From positions 1 through 19,454 of the forward strand of contig JBAOIH010000007.1 in NCBI GenBank assembly GCA_037045645.1: a DNA stretch of 19,454 nt. Reading direction: 5' to 3'. The DNA comes from Nocardioides sp. (lineage in GTDB: Bacteria; Actinomycetota; Actinomycetes; Propionibacteriales; Nocardioidaceae). A model generated the notes under the pieces. That model searched no databases, was not told the origin of the DNA, and saw only the letters and a program-made list of their open reading frames with translations. Below, in pieces: positions 6,848 through 14,268 of the stretch (positions are counted from its first letter, which is position 1; every line of letters begins with the position of its first letter). The translations under genes were made by a program, and so were the position numbers.

Positions 6848-8247
6848 GCGGGCGGCAATGCCGTCTGGGCATCGAGCATGGCGTCCATCATCTGCACGAT
6901 GAACTCCTCGACATCCTCGGTGAGGCCCTCCAGCCCGCCGGGCACCCCGCCGTAGACCGCGCCGGACAATGCCTGCTCCCCGGCAGCATGGCGCTCCCTG
7001 GCGTACTCCACTGCCGCCGCGAGGTCTCGCGCGAACGCCTCCACGACACCCTCCTGGGTCTGCGGCCTTGTCACGGCCATGTGGATGGCGTTGGGGTACT
7101 GCTGGCCGTTGAAGCGCCAGCCGAGCGGGCGCATGAAGTCCGCGACGTGGTAGATGTCGAAGTCGTCCGAGGTGAACGAGAAGCAGAACGTCGGCGAGCC
7201 CATGATCCGCAGCTCGGGGTGCGAACGCACGATCGCCATCATCTGGTCGGCGGTGGCGAAGATCTCCTCGGCGTACGCCCGATAGCCCTCGCGGCCGAGT
7301 TTGACCAAGGACGCCCAGGTGGCGGCGAGCAGACCTGCCGAGCGGGACCCGTCGATGCCCGGCGACATGTACTTGCCGCCGGTCCAGTCGACGTTGTGGA
7401 AGTACTGCGAATTGCGCACCGCCTTGTCCCGAAACAGTACGACCGACGAGCCCTTGAATGCGTAGCCGTATTTGTGGGTGTCGGCCGAGATCGACGTGAC
7501 CCCGGGGACCCGGAAGTCGAAGGGCGGGATGTCGCGACCGAGTTCCTCGCCGAAAGGCAGGATGAAGCCCCCCAGGCAGGCGTCGACGTGCATGCCGACA
7601 CCACGCTCGGCCGCCAGTGCCGCCAGGTCGGGGATCGGGTCGATGGTGCCGTACGGATAGTTGCCGGCCGAGCCCATGATCGCGACCGTGTTCTCGTCGA
7701 TCTGCTCGGCCATCGCCGCCACCGTGACCGTGGTCGTGTCGGGATCGATGGCCACCTTGCGACATTCGACGCCGAAGAGGTGACAACCCTTCTCGAACGC
7801 CGGGTGGCCGGTCTCCGGCATCACGAAATTGGGCTGGGCGATGCCGCGGGTCTGACGCGCGTGATCGCGATAGGCGAGTACGGCATGGATGATGCTGCCG
7901 GTCCCGCCGGACGTCACCAGACCACCGGGCTCGGTGTCGACGATGTCGCCACCGTGCATCAGATCCAGCGTCATGGCGATCACCTCGCCCTCGAACCTGG
8001 TCGAGCTCGGGCACAGGTCGCGCTGGAGCGCATTGACATGCGCGAACTTCGCGAACGCCTGGGTCAAGAACGCGTAATGGTCGTGGTCGCCGCAATACAT
8101 CGTCCCCGAGACCCGGCCCCCTTCCCAGGCGCGATCCTCTTCCGTCGCCATCGCCTGGAGCTCGGCCAGGATCTCGTCCTGACCCCTGCCATGCTCAGGA
8201 AGCGCACGGTTGACGGTGAAGCGGCTGGCGTACGGGTAGTCGGACAC
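6844..8247 (-). CDS. PLP-dependent lyase/decarboxylase, sphingosine-1-phosphate-lyase-like
   Basis: This protein of 467 residues belongs to the fold-type I group II decarboxylase superfamily. It is closest in motifs to sphingosine-1-phosphate lyase rather than glutamate decarboxylase. Key features are TSGGTGS (112-118), which holds the cofactor phosphate, HVDACLGGF (220-228) with the pyridine-binding Asp222, and SADTHKYGYAFKGSS (254-268) in which Lys259 should form the Schiff base. The run FDFRVPGVTSISADTHKYGY is nearly identical to that family. Such enzymes split phosphorylated amino-alcohols by retro-aldol cleavage. There is no N-terminal membrane helix, so it should be soluble. The start is GTG 8245-8247 behind GGAGGT (8251-8256). 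It is the first gene of an apparent operon with an FGGY kinase, which may phosphorylate its substrate. The actual substrate is unknown. Confidence 0.85.
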   Translation of the reverse strand: MSDYPYASRFTVNRALPEHGRGQDEILAELQAMATEEDRAWEGGRVSGTMYCGDHDHYAFLTQAFAKFAHVNALQRDLCPSSTRFEGEVIAMTLDLMHGGDIVDTEPGGLVTSGGTGSIIHAVLAYRDHARQTRGIAQPNFVMPETGHPAFEKGCHLFGVECRKVAIDPDTTTVTVAAMAEQIDENTVAIMGSAGNYPYGTIDPIPDLAALAAERGVGMHVDACLGGFILPFGEELGRDIPPFDFRVPGVTSISADTHKYGYAFKGSSVVLFRDKAVRNSQYFHNVDWTGGKYMSPGIDGSRSAGLLAATWASLVKLGREGYRAYAEEIFATADQMMAIVRSHPELRIMGSPTFCFSFTSDDFDIYHVADFMRPLGWRFNGQQYPNAIHMAVTRPQTQEGVVEAFARDLAAAVEYARERHAAGEQALSGAVYGGVPGGLEGLTEDVEEFIVQMMDAMLDAQTALPPA

Positions 8248-8261
8248 GCGACCTCCAGGGA

Positions 8262-8281
8262 AATGGTCTAGACGGATCTAG
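8262..8281 (-). promoter_or_regulatory. GntR/DasR-like operator upstream of the lyase-kinase operon
   Basis: The 16-base stretch AATGGTCTAGACGGAT (8262-8277) contains the perfect palindrome GTCTAGAC (8266-8273). It matches 12 of 16 positions of the DasR/NagR-type consensus built on TGGTCTAGACCA. An overlapping inverted repeat CTAGA-CGGA-TCTAG spans 8268-8281. It lies 15 bases upstream of the GTG and next to the ribosome site, where a bound repressor would block expression. The regulator gene is not in the window. Confidence 0.45.
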
Positions 8282-8401
8282 TGACTTTTGCCGGAAAACA
8301 TGGGGCCTACGTCACACTCGGCGGGCGCGCCCGTCCGACTATCACACAGCGCCAAACCGACCCCGCCGCCGGGTCGACACATTCTCACGTAGGAGCCTCC
8401 C

Positions 8402-9607
8402 TTGTCGTCACGTTTCACGCGTCTGCTCGCGACCGGCGTCGCAGCCCTTTTCGGCACCGGTCTGATGGCCGTCGCCGCCCCTGCCGCCCAGGCGGACGGT
8501 CCGGGCGTGGGCTCCGGATGGGTCGTCACCGTAGGTGACTCCTACATCTCCGGCGAGGCCGGCCGCTGGGCGGGCAACACCAACAACTCGGCGTCGACGA
8601 TCGACGCGTTGGGCTCCCAGGCGTACTTCGACAACGCCACCAACAACGCGGAGACGATCAACCGCTGCCACCGCAGCAAGTCCGCCGAGGCGTTCATCGG
8701 GACCCTCCAGGGCAAGAACCTGGCCTGCTCCGGCGCCACGACCAACACCACGAACGACACATACTTCAAGCCCGGCCTCGACTTCTACAACGGCACCGGC
8801 GGCAAGGGCCAGGCGCTGATGCTGCAGGAGTTCGCCGCGACCAACAACGTGAAGATGGTGGTCGTGTCCATCGGCGGCAACGACTTCGGCTTCGCCGACG
8901 TGGTGCAGCGTTGCGTACAGAACTTCCTTGCGTCGTCGTCGCTGTGGAAGGACTACTGCTACGACGACTCGATGGTGACCTCGAAGTTCACTGCGAGCAA
9001 CGTGAGTGCGCAGCGGGCCAAGATCGCGGCGGCCTACCGCAACATCCAGACGGCCATGCGCAACGCCGGCTACGGCGACACCTCCTGGACACTGCTGGTG
9101 CAGAACTACATGTCGCCGCTGCCGGGCGGCTCGGCGATCCGCTACAGCCAGAGCGGCTACTCGCGCCAGAACACCGGCGGCTGCGGCTTCTGGAACGCCG
9201 ACGCCGACTGGGCCAACAGCACGGCGCTCCCCACGATCAACGGTGCGGTCGCGGGCGCCGTCGCCGACTCGGGCCTGCCGAACGTCAAGCAGCTCAACCT
9301 CGCCAGCGCGTTCAACGGTCGCCGCCTGTGCGAGAACACCGTCGGCCTGCTGGAGGAGAAAGGTCTCGCGTCTTGGCAGTCGGCAGGTGCCGTCGACAAG
9401 ACCGAGTGGATCGACCAGATCCGGACCGTCTCGACCGCCACCAGCAACTACTTCATCCAGGAGTCGCTGCACCCGAACTACTGGGGCCAACTGGCGCTGC
9501 GCAACTGCGTACGCCAGGCCTGGAACGTGGGCGCACCCAAGGGTGGGTCGTGCACCATCTCCGCCACCGGGCTGCTCAACGGTGAGCCTCGGATGAAGCT
9601 CAACTGA
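8402..9607 (+). CDS. Secreted SGNH/GDSL hydrolase
   Basis: This 401-residue protein starts at TTG 8402, supported by AGGAG at 8391-8395. Residues 1-31 form a Sec signal peptide with cleavage expected after AQA. Mature landmarks of the SGNH esterase/lipase family are GDSYISGE (45-52, nucleophile Ser47), CSGATT with the oxyanion Gly, GGND (158-161, Asn160) and SLHPN with catalytic His357. The position three before the His is Glu354, where many members have Asp. Several Cys residues suggest disulfides in an exported protein. It probably cleaves esters of lipids or acetylated polysaccharides outside the cell; the substrate is not known. It diverges from the lyase operon across 154 bases and is followed by a nested hairpin, so it is probably monocistronic. 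Confidence 0.88.
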   Translation: MSSRFTRLLATGVAALFGTGLMAVAAPAAQADGPGVGSGWVVTVGDSYISGEAGRWAGNTNNSASTIDALGSQAYFDNATNNAETINRCHRSKSAEAFIGTLQGKNLACSGATTNTTNDTYFKPGLDFYNGTGGKGQALMLQEFAATNNVKMVVVSIGGNDFGFADVVQRCVQNFLASSSLWKDYCYDDSMVTSKFTASNVSAQRAKIAAAYRNIQTAMRNAGYGDTSWTLLVQNYMSPLPGGSAIRYSQSGYSRQNTGGCGFWNADADWANSTALPTINGAVAGAVADSGLPNVKQLNLASAFNGRRLCENTVGLLEEKGLASWQSAGAVDKTEWIDQIRTVSTATSNYFIQESLHPNYWGQLALRNCVRQAWNVGAPKGGSCTISATGLLNGEPRMKLN

Positions 9608-9645
9608 TCTGCCAAGACCGGTCCGGGGGCGGGGTCGCTCTGCAC

Positions 9646-9700
9646 ATGAGCACCCCGGCTCAGGCCGCCTGAGTCCCCCGCGACTGAGCGGGATGCTCAT
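9646..9700 (+). terminator. Nested hairpin after the SGNH hydrolase gene
   Basis: An outer stem pairs 9646-9657 with 9689-9700 (ATGAGCACCCCG with CGGGATGCTCAT), 11 of 12 positions pairing. Inside it a second stem pairs 9657-9664 with 9668-9675 around a three-base loop, with one G:T pair; the two stems share base 9657 at their junction. Only a short T run follows. It probably ends the hydrolase transcript, though it may also be the leader of the next gene. Confidence 0.45.
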
Positions 9701-9719
9701 TTCGCGAGACGATACGGCC

Positions 9720-12215
9720 GTGAGACCACACCCCTCGGAGCCAGCCGTCGCGGCGATGACGTACGCCGACCCGTCCGCGTGCCCCTCGTGCCGTTCACCA
9801 CTGCCGGTCGCACCGGTCACGTGCCCACGGTGCGGCATCGCACTCCAGGGCGAGACGATCCTCGAACTCTTCGGCACCCTCACGCGTGCCGACGAGTTGG
9901 TCGCCAGCCTGCGCGGCGCAGTTGCGACGCGGTCGGCGTACGCCCCGGAAGTGGGCGCACCCCAGGCAGTGCCCCAGGGAGTTCCGCAGGCCCGAGCGCC
10001 GCTGCCAGTGCCGCCGCGCTCGGGGCTCACCCTGCCGAGCGTTCCGGTGATCCTGCTCGGACTCGGCGCCTTCTGCCTGCTGGTGGCGTCCCTGATCTTC
10101 CTGGCTTTCGCGTGGGGCTGGTTGGGCGTGGGCGGGCGTACGGCTGTCCTCGTCGCACTGACACTGGCCTTCGGCGGCGCGAGCTGGTGGCTGATGCGCC
10201 GTGGACTCCGGATCGCATCCGAGGCATTCTTGACCGTCGCCTTCGGGCTGCTCCTGCTGGACCTGTTCGGTGCCGAGAACGCCGGGTGGCTGGGCGACCC
10301 GACCGGTGCCGAGTTCGCCACGATCGCCGGACTCTCGTTGTCCGTGGGCGGGTGTGCGGTCGCACTCGGTTTCGAGCGCCTCGGGCTGCGTCGGCCCTGG
10401 TCCGTGCAGATCATCGCGGCCATTGCCGCGCTCGCCGTACCGCTCGGGCTGCTGTCCAACCTGCCCAGCAGTGAGCTCGGAAGCGCGATCTGGGTCGCCA
10501 CCGCTATCGGCGTGTCACTGCTGCTCGACCACCTGCGACTGACCGCGGTCTCCTTCGGGTACGCCGCCTCGGCCGGGCTGTATTGGCTGCACCTGGTGTT
10601 CAGCGGCATCGGCCGCGGCATCGAGACGCCGGGGTACGACGAGTGGCTGCGCACGATGACCGGCTGGCCCTTCTTCGCTGCGGCGGTCCTGGTGGCGCTG
10701 CCCGCCGTACGCTGGCGCGAACGCCCTGCCTTCGCGGGCGTCTTCGTGTCCGTGTCGGGTGCCCTGGTCACGCTCTGGGCCGGATTCCCTGCGCTGTCCG
10801 GCACATTCTCCGAGATCGCGGCGGCGGCCACGATCGTGCTGGCGGTGTGGACGCTGATCTACGCGCTGGTTGCGCGTGCGTGGTGGACCGTGCCGCTGGT
10901 GCCGCTGATCGGCGCGAGCCTGGTCGGCGGTGTGGTGGTGCTCGCGGGTGTGGCTCAGATCAGCGACCGATGGAACACCGTGGCCGGGCGCGAGCAGGAG
11001 TGGACGTACGACATCGCCACCGGTGGTCCCGGCCACGTCTGGCTGCTGATCCCGCTCGTCACCTCGTTGACCCTCGCCGCGCTGGTGATCTGGTGGCGCG
11101 AAGGTGGTCCGCTGAGCGGCTGGGACGCCGCAGCTGCCTCGGCACCGGTGCTGACCGCCTGCGCTTTCGTCTGGGTGGCGCACGACCGCCCGGTCGCGGG
11201 CGGCATCTTGTTGGCCCTGCTCGGCGCCGGACTGCTCGCCTGGTGGACCCAGCGCAGCGAGGTCCATCCGTGGGCTCGGATCGCGGGTGGCATCTTGGCG
11301 CTGATGTTGGCGACGAGTACCTGGATCCCGTCGTTGCCGTCGGTCGGCCTGCTGGCCGCCACCGGACTCGGCATCACGGCGATAGCCGGCGGCATGCACC
11401 TGATCAGTCGGCACGAGTCACTGCGTTTCGCCGGTGGCGCGATCACACCGATCGCTGCCGGGATCGCCCTCTCCCAGGCAGCGCGAGCCGCTGGGATCGC
11501 GACCGAGTGGTCGGGTGTCCCCGTCTTCGTGGCGTTGGGTGTCCTGATCGTATTCCGGCCGCGGTGGTCCGTGGAGGGCGGAGCGGCACTGACCGCACTG
11601 ATCACGGGCATGGTCTGCTCGCAAGCGCAGATCAATACCTGGGCCGACACTGCCGTCTATCTCACCCTGGCCGGTGTCGCCGTGGTCGCGACGTCGCTGG
11701 TCAATCGTGACCGCCGCTTGGTGGCACCCCTGGGCGGGCTCCTCCTTGTCGCTGCGACCTGGGTGCGACTGCGAGAAATTGGGGTCGCCCAGCCCGAGCC
11801 CTACACGCTGCCGTCCGCGCTCGTGTTGATCGCGTTGGGATTGTGGTGGCTGCGTCGCGACCGCTCCATCTCGACCATGCGCGCCCTGCTCGCCGGGTTG
11901 CTGCTGGCGACGATCCCCTCGCTGCTGTGGGTGACCTTCGTACCCCCGAGCAACCTGCGCGCACTGCTGCTGGGTCTGGGCTGTCTGGCTCTGCTGGCGC
12001 TGGGGGTGGCCTGGCGTTGGACGGCCCCCGTGGTCGTCGGCGCGGTCGTCGGGGGCCTGCTGGTGCTGGTCGAGATCCGGCCGTACGCAGCGGACATCCC
12101 GCCGTGGGTGCTGATCGGCGTCGGTGGCGCCGTGCTGATCACGCTCGGCATCACCTGGGAGGCGCGGCTGCGCAACGTACGCTCCGGACTCGCCTACCTC
12201 GCCCGGCTGCGTTGA
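9720..12215 (+). CDS. Zinc-ribbon polytopic membrane protein (SCO7613 C-terminal-domain-like)
   Basis: This protein of about 831 residues has a short N-terminal zinc ribbon (CPSC...CPRC, a four-cysteine motif). A helical segment ELFGTLTRADELVASLR and an Ala/Pro/Val-rich linker follow. The rest is a very long series of hydrophobic helices, likely more than twenty, interrupted by short Arg-rich loops and many Trp. This matches actinobacterial proteins named for the SCO7613 C-terminal domain, whose function is unknown. The start is uncertain: GTG 9720 is listed, but ATG 9756 or ATG 9693 are in frame and none has a clear ribosome site. ATG 9693 would sit inside the nested hairpin. The next gene begins one base after its stop, so the two are probably translated together. 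Confidence 0.8.
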   Translation: MRPHPSEPAVAAMTYADPSACPSCRSPLPVAPVTCPRCGIALQGETILELFGTLTRADELVASLRGAVATRSAYAPEVGAPQAVPQGVPQARAPLPVPPRSGLTLPSVPVILLGLGAFCLLVASLIFLAFAWGWLGVGGRTAVLVALTLAFGGASWWLMRRGLRIASEAFLTVAFGLLLLDLFGAENAGWLGDPTGAEFATIAGLSLSVGGCAVALGFERLGLRRPWSVQIIAAIAALAVPLGLLSNLPSSELGSAIWVATAIGVSLLLDHLRLTAVSFGYAASAGLYWLHLVFSGIGRGIETPGYDEWLRTMTGWPFFAAAVLVALPAVRWRERPAFAGVFVSVSGALVTLWAGFPALSGTFSEIAAAATIVLAVWTLIYALVARAWWTVPLVPLIGASLVGGVVVLAGVAQISDRWNTVAGREQEWTYDIATGGPGHVWLLIPLVTSLTLAALVIWWREGGPLSGWDAAAASAPVLTACAFVWVAHDRPVAGGILLALLGAGLLAWWTQRSEVHPWARIAGGILALMLATSTWIPSLPSVGLLAATGLGITAIAGGMHLISRHESLRFAGGAITPIAAGIALSQAARAAGIATEWSGVPVFVALGVLIVFRPRWSVEGGAALTALITGMVCSQAQINTWADTAVYLTLAGVAVVATSLVNRDRRLVAPLGGLLLVAATWVRLREIGVAQPEPYTLPSALVLIALGLWWLRRDRSISTMRALLAGLLLATIPSLLWVTFVPPSNLRALLLGLGCLALLALGVAWRWTAPVVVGAVVGGLLVLVEIRPYAADIPPWVLIGVGGAVLITLGITWEARLRNVRSGLAYLARLR

Positions 12216-12216
12216 C

Positions 12217-13659
12217 ATGCTGGGTCGCTTCGAGGTGGTCGGGCGACAACGTCCGTTCGATCTGATCGCGCCGGGCTTCGTCGATCTCACCTCCTCGCAG
12301 GCCCGCAGTGCGCCGCTGCCGCAACCCGCGCCGTACGTCACTGTGGAAGCCACGCTCGACGACTGCCCCGGCAGCTCCGTCGGCCTGGAGTCGCTGGGCC
12401 ATCGCGTCGCGGCGGAGTACGACCGCACGGCCGGCATCGTGCAGTTGCGGGTGACCGGCCCCGACGGCACCACGTCGGTGCATCGCAGCCGCCGACATGG
12501 ACGCGTACGCAGACCACCCGAATCGCTGGCGTTGACGCTGACGGGGTCCCACGCCACGGCCTTCTCCTTCGCCTCAGGCGAGTGGCGACCGCGCGCCCGA
12601 GCGGACGTCGCCGAACGGCCGCTGCCGATGCCGACGCGCGACCTCACCTTCTGCTCCGAACTCGTGGCCACCTGGAGTGGGGCACGGGCGGTCCGCGCCG
12701 GAGCATTCGGGCAGTTGGGGTTGCGCGACCTTCGCTTCGCCAGCGATCTTTCGGGAGATCCGGTGTGGGAGGGCGACTCGCTCGTCCTCACGGCCACGCA
12801 TGCCGGGCCTGGCTTCTTCGACACCGCGCACACCGGGGTGTGGACGCTGCACCCGGACACGGGCGCGCTGAAACATCGCAGCGACCTGTTCTTCAGCCGC
12901 GATGACGACGCACTGGTGTACGGCGACCACTCGACCCACCTCATCCGCGACGGCTCGCGGTGGCTCGTCGCGACGTCGACGTGGGGCGATTTCGGGTTGC
13001 CGTCCAGTCCGGCGGTGTCGCGAAAGCGAGAGGCGGCCGGGCTCTCGGCGTACGACCCCTCTCGCTCACACGTGGAGGTGAGGTTGGCGATCTCCGATGC
13101 CGACCTCCTCTCGGGACGGCACGTGCTCGCCACGACGGCCCTGCTGTCACCCGAGGACGTGCTCGACTCAGTCGCCGTCTGGGATCCACACCTCGTGCGT
13201 GACGGTGATCAGTGGCTGCTGGGCTTCGTGACGGCGCACAGGTTCTTCTCGTTCCATCCGGGGCTCGCTGTCGGAGCAGACCTCGACTCGTGGCAAGTGC
13301 GTTCGGTCGCAACCGGTCGGGTTGCGACCGAGGGGACGACATTGGTGCGCGCTGGCGACGACTGGCGGATCCTGGCCTCCGATGGTCGCGACGGACGGCG
13401 CGGAGCGCGCAAGTCGTACCCCGTCTTCGATCTCGACTTCACCCAACTGGGACGACTCGACGCGGCGTACGGCTCCAACATCCCCTGGCCCAACGTCGCG
13501 CGTGTCGACGACGGCTGGCTGCTGGCGACCTTCGACGGGACGGCTTGGGGCTCTTCGTTGCTGGGGTACGGCACGCACGGGGATGTGGTGGTGATGCGGA
13601 CGGGAAGACCTGCTGACTCGGCGGGGATTTCTGCTGACTCGGCGGGGAAGATCTGCTGA
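12217..13659 (+). CDS. Unidentified protein with propeller-like repeats, glycosidase-fold candidate
   Basis: I do not recognise a named family in this 480-residue protein. It has no signal peptide or membrane helix and seems cytoplasmic. Residues 1 to about 130 look like a beta-rich domain. From about 145 onward there are repeated blade-like units with aromatic and Asp-rich turns, such as VWEGDSLVLTATHAGPGFF, LIRDGSRWLVATSTWGDF, VWDPHLVRDGDQWLLGFV and VARVDDGWLLATFDG. The pattern resembles five-bladed propellers of glycoside hydrolase clans (GH32/GH43 type), but catalytic residues cannot be assigned with confidence. The ATG lies one base after the stop of the membrane protein gene, implying coupling. 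The C-terminus is encoded by a short tandem repeat (13610-13663) whose last copy supplies the stop. It converges with the sigma factor gene six bases away. Confidence 0.65.
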   Translation: MLGRFEVVGRQRPFDLIAPGFVDLTSSQARSAPLPQPAPYVTVEATLDDCPGSSVGLESLGHRVAAEYDRTAGIVQLRVTGPDGTTSVHRSRRHGRVRRPPESLALTLTGSHATAFSFASGEWRPRARADVAERPLPMPTRDLTFCSELVATWSGARAVRAGAFGQLGLRDLRFASDLSGDPVWEGDSLVLTATHAGPGFFDTAHTGVWTLHPDTGALKHRSDLFFSRDDDALVYGDHSTHLIRDGSRWLVATSTWGDFGLPSSPAVSRKREAAGLSAYDPSRSHVEVRLAISDADLLSGRHVLATTALLSPEDVLDSVAVWDPHLVRDGDQWLLGFVTAHRFFSFHPGLAVGADLDSWQVRSVATGRVATEGTTLVRAGDDWRILASDGRDGRRGARKSYPVFDLDFTQLGRLDAAYGSNIPWPNVARVDDGWLLATFDGTAWGSSLLGYGTHGDVVVMRTGRPADSAGISADSAGKIC

Positions 13660-13663
13660 CTCG
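13610..13663 (+). repeat. Three-copy short tandem repeat across a stop codon
   Basis: CTGCTGACTCGGCGGGGA occurs at 13610-13627 and 13631-13648, and its first 11 bases recur at 13653-13663. The spacings are 21 and 22 bases. The first two copies are in the same frame and encode ADSAG; the third is shifted by one base so that its TGA becomes the stop of the upstream gene. Confidence 0.85.
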
Positions 13664-13665
13664 CG

Positions 13666-14226
13666 CTAATCGGTGACGCGCAGGAGGGGGCGGATCGTCT
13701 GGCGGGCCTGGTGGATCCGGGACTTCACGGTCCCGAGCGGGATGCCCAGGTGCTCGGCGATGTCGGCGTAGTCGAGCTCCTGCAGATCGCGCAGGACCAG
13801 CGCCTCGGCGAGGTCGGGGTTCTGTTCCGCGAGCACCTCCAACGCGTCGAGCAGGTCGAGCCGGGAGCCCGCGATCACGCTGGTGGTGCGGGGATCGGCG
13901 TGGGTAGGCAATTCGTCGGTCGTACGCTCGGCGGCACGCCGTTTCAGGGTGCGATAGGTCGAGCGGGCGCTGTTGGACGCCACGGCGTGCAACCAGGTCG
14001 TGAACTTCGATTTGCCGGCGAAGGAGGAGATCTTCGTGGCGACCAGCATCAGCGCGTCCTGGGCCGCCTCCTCGGCGTCCTCGGGGTAGAGCAGCATCCG
14101 GCCGCAGATGCGGCGTACGCGTGGCTGGATCTGGGCGAGCAGGTCCTCCAGCGCCACCCGGTCGCCCTGCGCCGCAGCCGCCGCCAACGCCTCCAGGTCC
14201 ACGGCTTCCGCCGAACCGCCCACCAT
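13666..14226 (-). CDS. ECF-like RNA polymerase sigma factor
   Basis: This 186-residue protein has sigma-70 region 2 (about 22-90, with DAEEAAQDALMLVA and the KFTTWLHAVASNSA stretch). It also has region 4 (about 125-180, with ALVLRDLQELDYADIAEHL and the helix-turn-helix end GTVKSRIHQAR). It lacks regions 1 and 3, so it is an extracytoplasmic-function type sigma. The acidic DAEE of region 2.2, which contacts core polymerase, is present. ATG 14226 follows a strong purine-rich ribosome site (GGGAGGGGGAGG). The frame stays open far upstream, but homology starts here. No anti-sigma gene is adjacent. Instead a Ser/Thr kinase gene diverges 42 bases away and may control it, which is inference. Confidence 0.85.
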   Translation of the reverse strand: MVGGSAEAVDLEALAAAAAQGDRVALEDLLAQIQPRVRRICGRMLLYPEDAEEAAQDALMLVATKISSFAGKSKFTTWLHAVASNSARSTYRTLKRRAAERTTDELPTHADPRTTSVIAGSRLDLLDALEVLAEQNPDLAEALVLRDLQELDYADIAEHLGIPLGTVKSRIHQARQTIRPLLRVTD

Positions 14227-14255
14227 GCCTCCCCCTCCCGTCGGGTCGCCTGCGG

Positions 14256-14262
14256 CACAATA
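14256..14262. promoter_or_regulatory. Overlapping divergent -10 elements, sigma factor and kinase
   Basis: In the 42-base gap between the two start codons the only A/T-rich patch reads CACAAT on the plus strand (14256-14261) and TATTGT on the minus strand (14257-14262). The plus element is 7 bases before the kinase GTG, fitting a leaderless mRNA. The minus element gives the sigma gene a leader of about 23 bases with its ribosome site. No good -35 box is seen on either strand. Confidence 0.35.
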
Positions 14263-14268
14263 CCCACC

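Noticed and set aside
6848..8095. Apparent 5' extension of the FGGY kinase to a giant protein
   Set aside because: The extra N-terminus is an out-of-frame reading of the PLP enzyme gene. Family homology begins exactly at ATG 6847.
8408..10831. Very long open frame on the minus strand opposite the SGNH and membrane-protein genes
   Set aside because: Its translation is low-complexity Arg/Ala/Ser/Gly without family motifs, while both plus-strand genes have clear domains. It reflects high G+C content.
11418..13133. Long open frame on the minus strand opposite the propeller-like gene
   Set aside because: Composition is Arg/Ser/Thr/Gln-rich with no recognisable domain, and it spans the boundary of two well-supported plus-strand genes.
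13711..14268. Apparent 5' extension of the Ser/Thr kinase
   Set aside because: It is antisense to the sigma factor. Kinase homology begins just after GTG 14269.
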